A stretch of DNA of 64,000 nucleotides from Methylibium petroleiphilum PM1 (GCF_000015725.1 NC_008826.1:372001-436000); one strand, 5' to 3'. Numbered from the stretch's first letter, positions 8,617 through 17,758 are shown. Notes: a model not told the origin generated them from the sequence alone. Numbers and translations are program-made.

Positions 8617-9512
8617 GCACCACCCACCGCAGCGCCGGCTATGCCTTCGGCTTCCTGGACGACCGCGCCAAGAAGGAACTGCGCCGGTCGATGCTCAAGG
8701 CGGTGTGCCTGCCCGGCTACCAGGTGCCGTACGCCTCGCGCGAGATGCCGATCGCACGCGGCTTCGGCACCGGCGGGCTGCAGCTGACACTGGCCCTGAT
8801 CGGCCCTACCGACACCGTCAAGGTGATCGACCAGGGGGCCGACGAGTCGGTCAACGCGGTCAACCTGCGCCAGTTCGTCGAGCTGACCTGTCCCGGCACA
8901 CGCACCACCCCGCACGCGGGCGAAGCCACGCTGATCCAGACGCGGCACCGCATCCCCGAACGGCCGCTGAGGGCCGACCAGATCCTCGTGCTGCAGGTGC
9001 CGTACCCCGACCCGCTGGTGGTGGTCGAGCCGTCGGAGGAGCGGCGCAAGACCATGCACGGCGAGGGCGACTACGCCCGGCTGTGGGTCAAGCTGTACGA
9101 GGACATGGTGCACTTCGACGAGATCACGATCTCGCACCGCTACCCGACGCGCATCGCCGGCCACTACGTCATCGACCCCAGCCCGATCCCGCGCTGGGAC
9201 GTGCCCAAGCTGCACCAGGCCGAGTGCCTGTACCTGTTCGGGGCCGGGCGCGAGAAGAAGATCTATGCCGTGCCGCCGCACACCGACGCGGTGCCGCTGA
9301 CCTTCGACGACGTGGCCTTTCGCGTCGAGGACTTCACCGACCCGGCCACCGGCCGGCGCTTCGCGTGTGCGCGCTGCGGCGCCACCGACAGCTTCCTGGA
9401 CGAGCTGATCGGCGAGGACGGGCGCAGGACGCACCAGTGCTCGGACGCTGGCCACTGTCTGGAGCGCCTGAACGCGCAGTCGGCGGCCCAAGACACGCGG
9501 GAGGCGGCATGA
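8613..9512 (+). CDS. phnJ: PhnJ, radical SAM carbon-phosphorus lyase
   Basis: 299 residues. PhnJ cleaves the C-P bond of ribose 1-phosphonate 5-phosphate, giving an alkane and the 1,2-cyclic phosphate, by radical SAM chemistry on a 4Fe-4S cluster. The four cysteines of the C-terminal cluster region are all present: C252, C255, C276 and C282 (CX2CX20CX5C; the E. coli enzyme has X21 in the long gap). Motifs LPGYQVPYASREMPIARGFGTGG and the GADESVNAVNLRQFV region are typical. Tightly coupled to phnI and phnK by ATGA overlaps. Nothing indicates inactivation. Confidence 0.95.
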   Translation: MSTTHRSAGYAFGFLDDRAKKELRRSMLKAVCLPGYQVPYASREMPIARGFGTGGLQLTLALIGPTDTVKVIDQGADESVNAVNLRQFVELTCPGTRTTPHAGEATLIQTRHRIPERPLRADQILVLQVPYPDPLVVVEPSEERRKTMHGEGDYARLWVKLYEDMVHFDEITISHRYPTRIAGHYVIDPSPIPRWDVPKLHQAECLYLFGAGREKKIYAVPPHTDAVPLTFDDVAFRVEDFTDPATGRRFACARCGATDSFLDELIGEDGRRTHQCSDAGHCLERLNAQSAAQDTREAA

Positions 9513-10360
9513 ACACGAAGCCCGATGCCATCCTGGACGTGAGCGGCCTGACCCGGCTTCACGGCAGCGGCTGCACACGCTGCATCGAATCCACCGGCCC
9601 CGAGGCCGGCACCAACGTCTGCCCGCACTGCGGCAGCGTGGTGGCCTGCGCGGACGTGAGCTTCAGCCTGATGCGCGGCGAGGTGCTGGGGGTGATGGGC
9701 GAGTCGGGCAGCGGCAAGTCCTCGTTGGTGCGGCTGCTGTACGGCGACGATGCGCCGACGCGCGGCAGCGTGCGGTTTCGCGACCCCGACGCGCCCGCGG
9801 AGGCCATCGACCTGCTGGCGCTCAACGCGCAGCAGGCCCGCCGCCTGCGCAACCGGCGCTTCGGCATCGTCTACCAGAACCCGCACCTGGGCCTGAACTT
9901 CCAGGTCAGCGCCGGCGGCAACATCGCCGAGCGGCTGCTGATGAGCGGCGAGATGCGCTACGCGCACATCCGTGAACGCGCCATGCAGCTGCTGTCGCGC
10001 TGCGAGGTGCCGGCCACGCGCATGGACGAGCTGCCCGGGCGCTTCTCGGGCGGCATGCAGCAGCGGGTGCAGATCGCCCGCGCGCTGGCCACCGACCCGC
10101 CGCTGCTGTTCCTCGACGAGGTGACGACGGGCCTGGATGTGTCGGTGCAGGCGCGCATCCTCGACCTGATCCTGGAGCTGCAGCACCAACTGGGCGTGTC
10201 GATGATCGCCGTCACCCACGACCTGGGCGTGATCCGCATGCTGGCCTCGCGCACGCTGGTGATGAAGATGGGCCGTGTCGTCGAGTCCGGCCTGACCGAC
10301 CAGATCCTCGAAGACCCCCAGCATGCGTACACGCAGCAGCTGGTGGCCTCGGCACTGTGA
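9509..10360 (+). CDS. phnK: PhnK, C-P lyase ABC-type ATPase with cysteine-rich insert
   Basis: 283 residues. ABC ATPase with Walker A GESGSGKS at residues 64-71, signature FSGGMQQRVQIARAL and Walker B LLFLDE; the following VTTGLDVSVQARIL is typical of PhnK. Known PhnK binds the PhnJ face of the core complex rather than acting in transport. Before Walker A there is an insert of about 20 residues with paired CX2C motifs (C22/C25 and C38/C41, plus C47), which is absent from the E. coli protein as I recall it and could bind zinc. The start overlaps phnJ by four bases. Confidence 0.92.
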   Translation: MNTKPDAILDVSGLTRLHGSGCTRCIESTGPEAGTNVCPHCGSVVACADVSFSLMRGEVLGVMGESGSGKSSLVRLLYGDDAPTRGSVRFRDPDAPAEAIDLLALNAQQARRLRNRRFGIVYQNPHLGLNFQVSAGGNIAERLLMSGEMRYAHIRERAMQLLSRCEVPATRMDELPGRFSGGMQQRVQIARALATDPPLLFLDEVTTGLDVSVQARILDLILELQHQLGVSMIAVTHDLGVIRMLASRTLVMKMGRVVESGLTDQILEDPQHAYTQQLVASAL

Positions 10361-10371
10361 GGGACCGCGCC

Positions 10372-11115
10372 ATGACCCCCTGGATCCTCAAGGCCGACAA
10401 GCTCGACAAGCACTTCTTCCTGCACGAGCAGGCGCGCCGGATTCCTTCGACCTTCCAGGTCGACCTCGAGCTGCATCCCGGGCAGCTGCTGGCCATCACC
10501 GGGCCGTCGGGCGCCGGCAAGTCCTCGCTGCTGAAGTGCGTCTGGCGCACCTACCTGCCCACCGGCGGCCACCTGTGGCTGCGCGAGGCCGATGGCGCGC
10601 TCACCGACCTGGCCACGGCCAGCGAGCAGCACATGCTGGCCCTGCGGCGCACCGAGCTGGGCAGCGTCACGCAGTTCCTGCACTGCCTGCCGCGCAAGAG
10701 CGCGCTGGACGTGGTGGCGCAGCCGCTGGTCGATGCCGGCGTGCCGCTGGCGCAGGCGCGCGAGCGTGCGGCCGAGCTGCTGCGGCGGCTGAACGTGCCT
10801 TCGCACCTGTGGGCGGTTGCGCCGGCCACGTTCTCCGGCGGCGAGCAGCAGCGCATCAACCTGGCGCGCGGGCTGATCCGCCCGGTGCGCCTGCTGCTGC
10901 TGGACGAGCCCACGGCCAGCCTGGACCAGGTCTCCCGCGACTGCGCGATCGCGTTGCTGCGCGAACTCAAGGCCGCCGGCACCGCGATGCTGGCGATCTT
11001 CCACGACCCGGCGCTCGTGAGCGCGCTGGCCGATGGCGAGGTGCGGGTGTTGCCGCATCCGTCGCTCCCGGGCGGCAGCGCCAGTGCGGATCAACCTCAT
11101 AGGCAGGCGGCATGA
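10372..11115 (+). CDS. phnL: PhnL, C-P lyase ABC-type ATPase
   Basis: 247 residues from ATG 10372, chosen because GAGGGA lies seven bases upstream; a GTG at 10357 overlapping the phnK stop is an alternative that would add five residues. Contains Walker A (GPSGAGKSS), signature FSGGEQQRINLARGL and Walker B (LLLLDEPTASLD), the last followed by a histidine in IFHDP. PhnL assists PhnI in forming the ribose-phosphonate bond and docks on PhnK in the complete C-P lyase complex. Overlaps phnM by four bases. Confidence 0.92.
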   Translation: MTPWILKADKLDKHFFLHEQARRIPSTFQVDLELHPGQLLAITGPSGAGKSSLLKCVWRTYLPTGGHLWLREADGALTDLATASEQHMLALRRTELGSVTQFLHCLPRKSALDVVAQPLVDAGVPLAQARERAAELLRRLNVPSHLWAVAPATFSGGEQQRINLARGLIRPVRLLLLDEPTASLDQVSRDCAIALLRELKAAGTAMLAIFHDPALVSALADGEVRVLPHPSLPGGSASADQPHRQAA

Positions 11116-12311
11116 CGACATCCACCACCACCTCTTCCATCGCCCACCACGCGGCCCCGATGCTGTACCTGACCCACGCGCGCGTGGTGCTGGCCGACAC
11201 CACCCTCGACGACGCCGCCGTGCTGGTGGCCGACGGGCGCATCGAGGCCATCTGCCCGAGCGCGGCGCCCGCAGGCGCCCGCGAGATCGACCTGACGGGG
11301 CGCATCCTGATGCCAGGCATGATCGACCTGCATTGCGATGCGCTGGAGAAGGAGGTCGAGCCGCGGCCGGGCGTGCACTTCCCGCTCGACTTCGCGTGTG
11401 CGCAGGCCGACAAGCGCAATGCCGCGGCCGGCATCACGACGGTGTTCCACGCGCTGTCCTTCGCCAACCACGAACTCGGCGTGCGCAACAACGCCTTCGC
11501 CGCCGACATCGCCCGTGCCGTGACGGCGTGGCAGCCGCATGCGCTGGTGGACAACCGCGTGCACGCCCGCTATGAAGTGACCGACGAGTCGGCGCCGCCC
11601 TTCCTGGTGGACCTGCTGCAGCAGGGCCAGGCCCACCTGGTCAGCTTCATGGACCACACGCCGGGTCAGGGGCAGTTCAAGGACGTGACGGCCTTCCGCA
11701 GCTACCTGGCCCGAAGCTACAAGACCAGCGAGGCGGAACTCGACGCCATCGTGGCGCGCAAGCAGGCCGCGGCGCTGGGCGCGGCCGAGCGCATCGCGCA
11801 GGTGGCCCAGGTGGCACGCGAGCGCGGCGTGGCGGTGGCCAGCCACGACGACGATTCGCCGGAGAAGGTCGAGGCCGTCGTTGCCTTCGGTGCGGCGATC
11901 TCGGAATTCCCGGTCAACCTCGCGACGGCGCGGGCCGCGCGGGCGCAGGGGCTGGCCACGCTGTTCGGCGCACCCAACGTGCTGCGCGGAAAGTCCCAGT
12001 CCGGTTCGATGCGCGCGCTCGACGCGGTGCTCGAAGGCGTGGCCGACTGCCTGTGCGGCGACTACTCGCCCGCCGCGCTGCTGCCCTCGGTGCTGCGCCT
12101 GCCCGAACTGGCCGGCATCGGCCTGCACGAGGCCGTGGCGCTGGTGACCGCCAACCCGGCACGGGCGGCCGGGCTGCACGACCGCGGTCGCATCGCCAGT
12201 GGCCTGCGCGCCGACCTCATCGCGGTGAAGGCGCTGGGCGGCCTGCCGCAGGCCGAGTACGTGTGGGTGCACGGTGCCCCGGCGCTGAGCGCGCACTTCG
12301 ACCACGCCTGA
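11112..12311 (+). CDS. phnM: PhnM, alpha-D-ribose 1-methylphosphonate 5-triphosphate diphosphatase
   Basis: 399 residues. Member of the amidohydrolase superfamily that removes pyrophosphate from the ribose-phosphonate triphosphate, giving the 5-phosphate substrate of PhnJ. The metal site region MIDLHCDALEKEVEPRPGVHFP is clear, as are NAAAGITTVFHAL and ASHDDDSPEKV. The N-terminal 15 residues are threonine/serine-rich; a second ATG encoding MLYLTHARV at residue 17 could also serve as start, but the first gives a four-base overlap with phnL. Confidence 0.93.
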   Translation: MTTSTTTSSIAHHAAPMLYLTHARVVLADTTLDDAAVLVADGRIEAICPSAAPAGAREIDLTGRILMPGMIDLHCDALEKEVEPRPGVHFPLDFACAQADKRNAAAGITTVFHALSFANHELGVRNNAFAADIARAVTAWQPHALVDNRVHARYEVTDESAPPFLVDLLQQGQAHLVSFMDHTPGQGQFKDVTAFRSYLARSYKTSEAELDAIVARKQAAALGAAERIAQVAQVARERGVAVASHDDDSPEKVEAVVAFGAAISEFPVNLATARAARAQGLATLFGAPNVLRGKSQSGSMRALDAVLEGVADCLCGDYSPAALLPSVLRLPELAGIGLHEAVALVTANPARAAGLHDRGRIASGLRADLIAVKALGGLPQAEYVWVHGAPALSAHFDHA

Positions 12312-12333
12312 GGCGGCTTGCCTGGAGACTGCC

Positions 12334-12921
12334 ATGTCCGCACGATTGATCTATGTGGTCGGCCCTTCGGGCAGCGGCAAGGACAGCCTGCTGCGCTATG
12401 CCCGCGAGAAGCTGGCCGACGACCCCGGCGTGGTGTTCGCGCACCGCTACATCACCCGGCCCGCCGACGCCGGTGGCGAGAACCATGTCGCGCTGACCCC
12501 CGCCGAGTTCGCCAGTCGCCTGCGCAATCGGCTGTTCGCGCTGGCCTGGGAGAGCCACGGCCACGCCTACGGCATCGGCATCGAGATCAACCAGTGGCTG
12601 GCCAAGGGCGCCTCGGTGGTGGTCAACGGCTCGCGCGAGTACCTGGGCGAGGCCGGCCGGCGCTTCCCGGAACTGCTGGCGGTGCGCATCGAGGTGCCCA
12701 CCGAGGTGCTGCGGTCGCGCCTGCTGGCGCGGGGTCGCGAGGATGCAGCGTCGGTCGAGCAGCGGCTGGAACGGCATCGCCGCATGCAGGCTGTTCCTCA
12801 GCAGACCACACAGTCGGCCTGCGCGGGCCATGTGATCACCAACGACGGACCACTGGAACGCGCCGGGGACCTGCTGGTGGCTCTGGTGCGCCAGCACGCC
12901 GGGCAGCCGCTGTGCGCGTGA
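12334..12921 (+). CDS. phnN: PhnN, ribose 1,5-bisphosphate phosphokinase
   Basis: 195 residues, guanylate-kinase-like fold. P-loop GPSGSGKDS begins at residue 10. The family signature RYITRPADAGGENHVALTPAEF is present. Converts ribose 1,5-bisphosphate, made by PhnP, to PRPP using ATP, returning the sugar to nucleotide metabolism. It lies 22 bases after phnM and ends inside the start region of phnP. Confidence 0.93.
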   Translation: MSARLIYVVGPSGSGKDSLLRYAREKLADDPGVVFAHRYITRPADAGGENHVALTPAEFASRLRNRLFALAWESHGHAYGIGIEINQWLAKGASVVVNGSREYLGEAGRRFPELLAVRIEVPTEVLRSRLLARGREDAASVEQRLERHRRMQAVPQQTTQSACAGHVITNDGPLERAGDLLVALVRQHAGQPLCA

Positions 12922-13694
12922 CCTTCCTGGGTACCGGCGCGGCCGGCGGCGTGCCGCTGTACGGCTGCACTTGCGTGGCCTGCGAACGGGCGGCCCGCGA
13001 CCCGAGCCGGATGCGGCGTCCGTGCAGCGCCCTGATCGAGCACGCGGGCACCCGGGTGCTGGTCGACGCCGGGCTGACAGACCTGCACGAGCGCTTTGTG
13101 CCGGGCGCGCTCGACGCCATCGTGCTGACGCACTTCCACCCCGACCACGTGCAGGGCCTGTTTCATCTGCGGTGGGGGCGCGGTGCGCCGATCCCGGTGC
13201 ACGCGCCGCCCGACGCCGAGGGCTGCGCCGACCTGTACAAACATCCGGGCCTGCTGGACTTCCAGCGCCTGGCCAAATTGGAGCCGCAACGCATCGGGGC
13301 CCTGAGCTTCACGCCCTTGCCCCTGGTGCACTCCAAGCCGACCTTCGGTTATGCCGTGCAGGCCGAGGACGGGGCCCGGTTCGCCTACCTGACCGATACG
13401 CTGGGCCTGCCGCCCCAGACCGAGACGTTCCTGCAGGCCTGGCAGGCCGACGGGCTGGCGCTCGACTGCAGTTTCCCGCCGCAGGAGGCGCCGCCGCGCG
13501 GCCACAACGACTGGCCGATGGCGCTGGACACGATCGAGCGCGTGGCCCCGCGCCGGGCGTGGCTGACGCACATCGGCCATGCCCTCGATGCGTGGATGAT
13601 GCAGACGAATCCGGCTCTGGCCGGGAATGTGTCGGTGGCGCGGGATGGGGAACAGATCGAGCTGGGCCGCGGGCAGCCGCTCGGCCACCCATGA
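12912..13694 (+). CDS. phnP: PhnP, 5-phospho-alpha-D-ribosyl 1,2-cyclic phosphate phosphodiesterase
   Basis: 260 residues. Metallo-beta-lactamase fold with the metal motif HFHPDH (H74, H76, D78, H79). The N-terminal YGCTCVACERA cysteines correspond to the structural zinc site known in PhnP. It opens the cyclic phosphate made by PhnJ to ribose 1,5-bisphosphate. No ATG is available; GTG 12912 (MRVTFLGTGAAGG) fits the family N-terminus, and GTG 12918 would drop two residues. It overlaps phnN by 10 bases and the next gene by four. Confidence 0.92.
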   Translation: MRVTFLGTGAAGGVPLYGCTCVACERAARDPSRMRRPCSALIEHAGTRVLVDAGLTDLHERFVPGALDAIVLTHFHPDHVQGLFHLRWGRGAPIPVHAPPDAEGCADLYKHPGLLDFQRLAKLEPQRIGALSFTPLPLVHSKPTFGYAVQAEDGARFAYLTDTLGLPPQTETFLQAWQADGLALDCSFPPQEAPPRGHNDWPMALDTIERVAPRRAWLTHIGHALDAWMMQTNPALAGNVSVARDGEQIELGRGQPLGHP

Positions 13695-14557
13695 CCGACG
13701 GCTTCGCGGTCGTTGCCATCGGCTTGTCCGTGCTGATGCACGTGACCTGGAACCTGATCGCCCGCCACCAGCCGCGTGACGCCGAGCCCTTGTGGTGGGT
13801 GCTGCTGGGCCATCTGGTCCTGGTCGCGCCGTGGGGCGTCGTCCGGTTCGTCATCGATGCCCAGTGGAGCGTCCACCTGCTGGCCCTTCTGCTGACCTCG
13901 GCAGCGGCCAACGTGCTGTACTTCCACGGGCTGCACCGGGCCTACCAGCACGCGCCGGTGGCCTACGTGTACCCGCTGGTGCGCAGCTCGCCGCTGCTGA
14001 TCGCCGCCTGGAGCCTGCTCTTCTTCGGCGAGTCGCTGGGGGCGCTGGCGTGGATCGGCATCGCCATCAGCGTTGTGGGCCTGGTGCTGATGGCCCGCAC
14101 GGCGCGCGGCAGCGACGAGGGGCGGGCGCTGCCCTGGACCTTGCTGGCCATGCTGGCGACCAGCGTGTATTCGCTCTCGGACAAGGCCGCCACCGCGCAC
14201 ATCGCCGGCTTCGGTGGCATCCTCGGCTACCTCAGCGTCGGCTACCTCGCGGCCTGGCTGGCCATGAGCTGGCGGCTTCGGCGCAGCACGGGGCGCTGGA
14301 TACCCAAGGCCCGACCGCGCGCATCGGTGCTGCTGGTGGGCAGCGTGTGCGTGGGCACGGCCTATGCCCTGGTGATCCACGCCATGCGAACGCTGCCGGC
14401 CGCCGAGGTCGTGGCCTACACGAATGCCGGCATCGTGCTGGCGACCGTGATGTCGATGGTCGTGTTCCAGGAGCGGGTCCAGTGGCAGCAGCGGGCGGTG
14501 GCTGCCGGCGTGGTCTGCGCCGGACTGGCGTTCATCGGGGTGGGGCGGACGCTGTAG
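13691..14557 (+). CDS. EamA/DMT-family membrane protein of phosphonate operons
   Basis: 288 residues with about ten hydrophobic helices in two EamA-like halves. A protein of this type, described as a phosphonate-utilisation-associated membrane protein, is a known companion of C-P lyase operons, and the four-base overlap with phnP supports shared expression. It could export or import a pathway intermediate or product; the substrate is unknown and nothing in the sequence settles it. It is the last gene of the phn operon and is followed by IS debris. Confidence 0.8.
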   Translation: MTDGFAVVAIGLSVLMHVTWNLIARHQPRDAEPLWWVLLGHLVLVAPWGVVRFVIDAQWSVHLLALLLTSAAANVLYFHGLHRAYQHAPVAYVYPLVRSSPLLIAAWSLLFFGESLGALAWIGIAISVVGLVLMARTARGSDEGRALPWTLLAMLATSVYSLSDKAATAHIAGFGGILGYLSVGYLAAWLAMSWRLRRSTGRWIPKARPRASVLLVGSVCVGTAYALVIHAMRTLPAAEVVAYTNAGIVLATVMSMVVFQERVQWQQRAVAAGVVCAGLAFIGVGRTL

Positions 14558-14596
14558 GGCGGGGCTCGTTGGTGACTGCGCGTCCCAGGGCAGACT

Positions 14597-14773
14597 TCAG
14601 CCTTCCGGCGCCAGTTCGTCGGCCGCCTGGTCGGCCCTGCGCCAGTCCCGCGGCGCCACGCCGTAGCGTTGCTTGAAGGCCTTGGACAATGCCGTCGCGC
14701 TGCCATACCCCACCGCGTCGGCCACGCCCTTCAGCAATCCTCCGGCGCGCAGTTCGGACATCGCCAGGGTCAG
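14597..14773 (-). pseudogene. C-terminal remnant of an AraC-family regulator
   Basis: Reading leftward, about 58 codons encode the second helix-turn-helix of an AraC protein (GVADAVGYGSATALSKAFKQRYGVAPRDWRR) and a natural stop at 14597. Everything upstream is replaced by IS sequence from about 14775. With no start and no ligand domain it cannot be functional. It probably marks the original downstream neighbour of the phn operon, cut when the IS inserted. Confidence 0.75.
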
Positions 14774-14774
14774 C

Positions 14775-15270
14775 CTAAATCCGGCAGTTACCCTGTCGCC
14801 GGCAGCCCCAGCGGGCCAGGTTCTTGAGCTGCTCCGCAGCAGCCTTGACGTGCTGCAACGCCATGCCGATGTTGGTGATCAGCCGCTTGAGCACTTGGGA
14901 CCGGCCGTGCAGCGGCGTCAGGTACAGCGTGGTCTGGTTGGCATGGCTGGCCGCTTTGCCCACCGCCGCCAGCAGCAGCGGCCGGCTGGTGATGGCTTCC
15001 AGCCGGCCCGTCGGGTGCGCCGCCCGGCAGTACCAACTCCACCACTTGTAGACCAGCGCGCAGGCCCGAGCCACGGTCTGGCAGCGGTTGATGTCCTGCG
15101 TGGTGAAGCCCCCGAGCCCCCACTGGTTCTTCAGCTCGTCGAAGGCGTTCCCCGCGTCTGCCCGATCGCGGTAGATCTGCCCGATCGACTCCAGCGGGTA
15201 GGCCACGTCGGTCACCAGCACCGCGTACTCCCAGAGCTTGTCGCCCTCGTGTACGCTCGGGCCCGCCAGA
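14775..15270 (-). pseudogene. Decayed IS transposase, C-terminal part
   Basis: A readable stretch contains the motif IYRDRADAGNAFDELKNQWG and then ITSRPLLLAAVGKA, typical of a group of DDE transposases (IS4/IS1380-like, family not certain). The YRDRAD..FDELKNQ segment carries the third catalytic acid in such enzymes. The frame ends at a stop at 14775, beside the truncated AraC gene. Upstream, from about 15270, the similarity is lost, so only the last third survives. Confidence 0.65.
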
Positions 15271-15599
15271 GTTCGAGTCACGCACCGACCCTGGGCCTGT
15301 CGTCCGCGCCGGGCTCTGCAGCGCTCGGTCACGACCTGCGCGACGAAGTCCCGTAGGCTTTCCTGGCAGCGCTGCGCACGCTCTTCGCATGGGTGCGCGC
15401 GCTGCCTCGCGCGCCGCCGCTCCTCTCCTGATCGACCGAACACGGCTTGGCACAGGGTCGCTTCGACCCTTCGCCAGGCAAGTCGTCGTGCCGGACGCCT
15501 GTCCGGGCACTGTGGAGCGTTGGTGAAGACGATCGGTGGCGGCCTTGGTGGGCTGTGTCTTGGTCAGCACCACGCGTTGGGCGCGGTAGCCGGCGTAGC

Positions 15600-15991
15600 A
15601 CGCACGCCGTGGCCGGACCCGACAGCGCGTGCCCATGGCGCGGTCCACCTCGGCCAGCAGGGCCACGTCGGCGCTCGTGTAGCGCCGCGCAAAGCCTGCT
15701 CCGGGGCGCGGTACTGCTTAACCAGCGGCTTGCCGCCAGCCCAGCGCGAGACCAGCCGGGTGACCTGCGCACGGTTGTAGCCGCTCAGGCGCTGCAAGTA
15801 GGCCAACACCGGCGCGCGGTCCTCGCGCAGCAGCTGGCGGTAGTCAAAGCGCCGCAGTACGGCGTCGATCCAGCTGCAGCGCCCCGCGTGTCGTCTTCGG
15901 CGCGCCGGAACTCCAGCGTCTGCGTCCCCTCCAGCACCTGCCGCACCTGCTCCACGGTGCGCACTTGCGCTTCGTTCATGTCGATCACCAT
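15600..15991 (-). pseudogene. Frameshifted integrase-type transposase, N-terminal part
   Basis: From the ATG at 15991 the sequence reads as the start of an integrase-like transposase (MVIDMNEAQVRTVEQVRQVL), then changes frame to LAYLQRLSGYNRAQVTRLVSRW and changes again to DVALLAEVDRAMG. At least three frame changes are needed to follow the similarity. It belongs to a different family from the remnant at 14775..15270; the two IS fragments lie next to each other and the joint between 15270 and 15600 is unreadable. Confidence 0.6.
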
Positions 15992-16112
15992 CGCTTCGAT
16001 GATCGACGCGCTGCGCCGGCTGCCCCTCAGCCGCCCAACCGCCGCAGCCAGAACCCCTCCAGGCTCATACCTCGTTGGACAAGACTGCTGCTCGCACCGC
16101 GTGATCCGCTTG

Positions 16113-16121
16113 TGCTACGAT
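16113..16121 (+). promoter_or_regulatory. Possible extended -10 promoter element of the cob operon
   Basis: TGCTACGAT contains TG-n plus TACGAT, an extended -10 box, placed so that transcription would begin a few bases before the riboswitch. No good -35 box is seen at the usual spacing. It lies outside the IS debris, so the operon probably kept its own promoter. Confidence 0.35.
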
Positions 16122-16124
16122 GAA

Positions 16125-16338
16125 ATTACGTTGGTGCTCGCGTCGGCCATTCGGTCGGCGCAGTGAAACGGGAATCAGGAAGACGCGTTCCGCCGGAACA
16201 GATCCAACCTGAGCTGCCCCCGCAACGGTAAGCGGACGAGGTGCTTGCGCCTCGACCCGTGTGAGTCGCCCACTGCAGGTTTTGGCCTGTGGGAAGGGCA
16301 CACGGGAAAGTCCGTCAGCCCGGAGACCGGCCAACTGG
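16125..16338 (+). ncRNA. Cobalamin (AdoCbl) riboswitch upstream of cobB
   Basis: Contains the B12 box GCTGCCCCCGCAACGGTAAG (from 16213), the upstream conserved GAAACGGGAATCAGG and the closing CCGGAGACCGGCC in the right order and spacing. Cobalamin riboswitches fold on adenosylcobalamin and switch off downstream synthesis genes. About 90 bases separate it from cobB; a stem GCCTGC/GCAGGC at 16383..16400 may belong to the expression platform. Likely controls all twelve genes to cobJ. Confidence 0.93.
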
Positions 16339-16429
16339 GTGGGTGCGCATGTGCCGAAGGTGCTGCGTGCCTGTACACGGCGGCCTGCGGGGAAGCAGGC
16401 GGCCGGCTGGTCTGTCCGAGTCTTTGCCG

Positions 16430-17758
16430 ATGCCTGTTTCCGCGGTGCGCCCTGTGCGCTGCCCCGCCTTGCTGATTGCCGCGCCCGCTTCGGGGCAGGG
16501 CAAGACCAGCGTGACGGCGGCCCTGGCGCGTCTGCACCGGCAGCGCGGGCGCCGCGTGCGAGTGTTCAAGACCGGGCCCGACTTCCTCGACCCGATGGTG
16601 CTCGCCCGTGCGAGCGGCGAGCCCGTGCACCAGTTGGACCTGTGGATGGGCGGCGAGGCGCATTGCCGCGCGCTGCTGCACGAGGCAGCGTCAGGGGCGG
16701 ACCTGGTCCTGGTCGAAGGCGTGATGGGCTTGCATGACGGCGAACCGTCCAGCGCCGACCTGGCCTTGCGTTTCGGCCTGCCCGTGCTCGCGGTGATCGA
16801 TGGCAGTGCAATGGCGCAGACCTTCGGTGCCGTGGCGCTGGGCCTCGCCCGTTATCGCGACGGGCTGACGCTGGCCGGCGTGCTGGCCAACCGCGTGGCC
16901 GGCGAGTCCCACGCCGCGCTGCTGCGCGACAGCCTGCCCGCGTGCTTGCGCTGGTCGGGCAGCCTGGCGCGCGACGAGCTGATCGCCTTGCCCGAGCGGC
17001 ACCTGGGCCTGGTGCAGGCCGGAGAGCTCGCTGACCTGGATGCGCGGTTGGACCGGGCCGCTGCCGCACTCGGGCCGGATGCGGCCGAGTTGCCGCCCGA
17101 GGTGAGTTTCGAAGCGCCGCAGATCAGTGACCTTCGCGGCCTGGACTCGCCGCTGCAAGGCGTGCGCATCGCGGTCGCGCGCGACGCGGCCTTCGCGTTC
17201 ATCTACCCGGCCAACCTGGCGCAGCTCGAAGCCTTGGGTGCCGAGTTGTGTTTTTTCTCGCCGCTGAATGACGCGGCCTTGCCCCCCTGCGACGCGGTCT
17301 GGCTGCCCGGCGGCTACCCCGAATTGCACCTGGACACGCTGAGCGCGAACCGGCTGCTGCACCAGGCGCTGCGCGAGCACCATGCCGCTAGCCGGCCGCT
17401 CTTGGCCGAATGCGGTGGACTGCTGTTCCTGCTGGATGCGCTCACCGACGCGCAGGGCCGGCGCGCCGTGATGGCCGGCCTGCTGCAGGGCGAAGCGGTG
17501 ATGCAAGCGCGACTCGCCAACATCGGTTTGCACGAAGCGACGGTGCCCGAGGGCACGCTGCGAGGTCACAGCTTCCACTACTCGCGCCTGCAGACTCCGC
17601 TCGCGCCCTTGTGCTCCACCACACCGGCCCGCGCGGGGCGGCGCGGAGAAGCGGTGTACCGCAGCGGGCGGCTGACGGCCTCGTACTTCCACGCCTACTT
17701 CCCGTCGAACCCGCGCGCGGTGGCGCGCCTGTTCGCTCCCGATGGAGGCGCCCGATGA
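16430..17758 (+). CDS. cobB: Cobyrinate a,c-diamide synthase (CobB/CbiA)
   Basis: 442 residues. Amidates the a and c side chains of cobyrinate using glutamine and ATP. The N-terminal P-loop-like ATP site APASGQGKTS is at residues 19-27 or so, and a C-terminal class I glutamine amidotransferase domain has its nucleophile C328 in ECGGLLFL and a histidine in YFHAYFP. The frame is open further upstream to 16289, but that part lies in the riboswitch, so ATG 16430 is preferred. First gene of the cob operon; overlaps cobM by four bases. Although it acts last among these enzymes, it sits at the head of the operon. Confidence 0.93.
   Translation: MPVSAVRPVRCPALLIAAPASGQGKTSVTAALARLHRQRGRRVRVFKTGPDFLDPMVLARASGEPVHQLDLWMGGEAHCRALLHEAASGADLVLVEGVMGLHDGEPSSADLALRFGLPVLAVIDGSAMAQTFGAVALGLARYRDGLTLAGVLANRVAGESHAALLRDSLPACLRWSGSLARDELIALPERHLGLVQAGELADLDARLDRAAAALGPDAAELPPEVSFEAPQISDLRGLDSPLQGVRIAVARDAAFAFIYPANLAQLEALGAELCFFSPLNDAALPPCDAVWLPGGYPELHLDTLSANRLLHQALREHHAASRPLLAECGGLLFLLDALTDAQGRRAVMAGLLQGEAVMQARLANIGLHEATVPEGTLRGHSFHYSRLQTPLAPLCSTTPARAGRRGEAVYRSGRLTASYFHAYFPSNPRAVARLFAPDGGAR

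Noticed and set aside
16289-16429. Upstream extension of cobB to an earlier ATG
   Set aside because: Would translate the 3' part of the cobalamin riboswitch; the family N-terminus begins close to the ATG at 16430.
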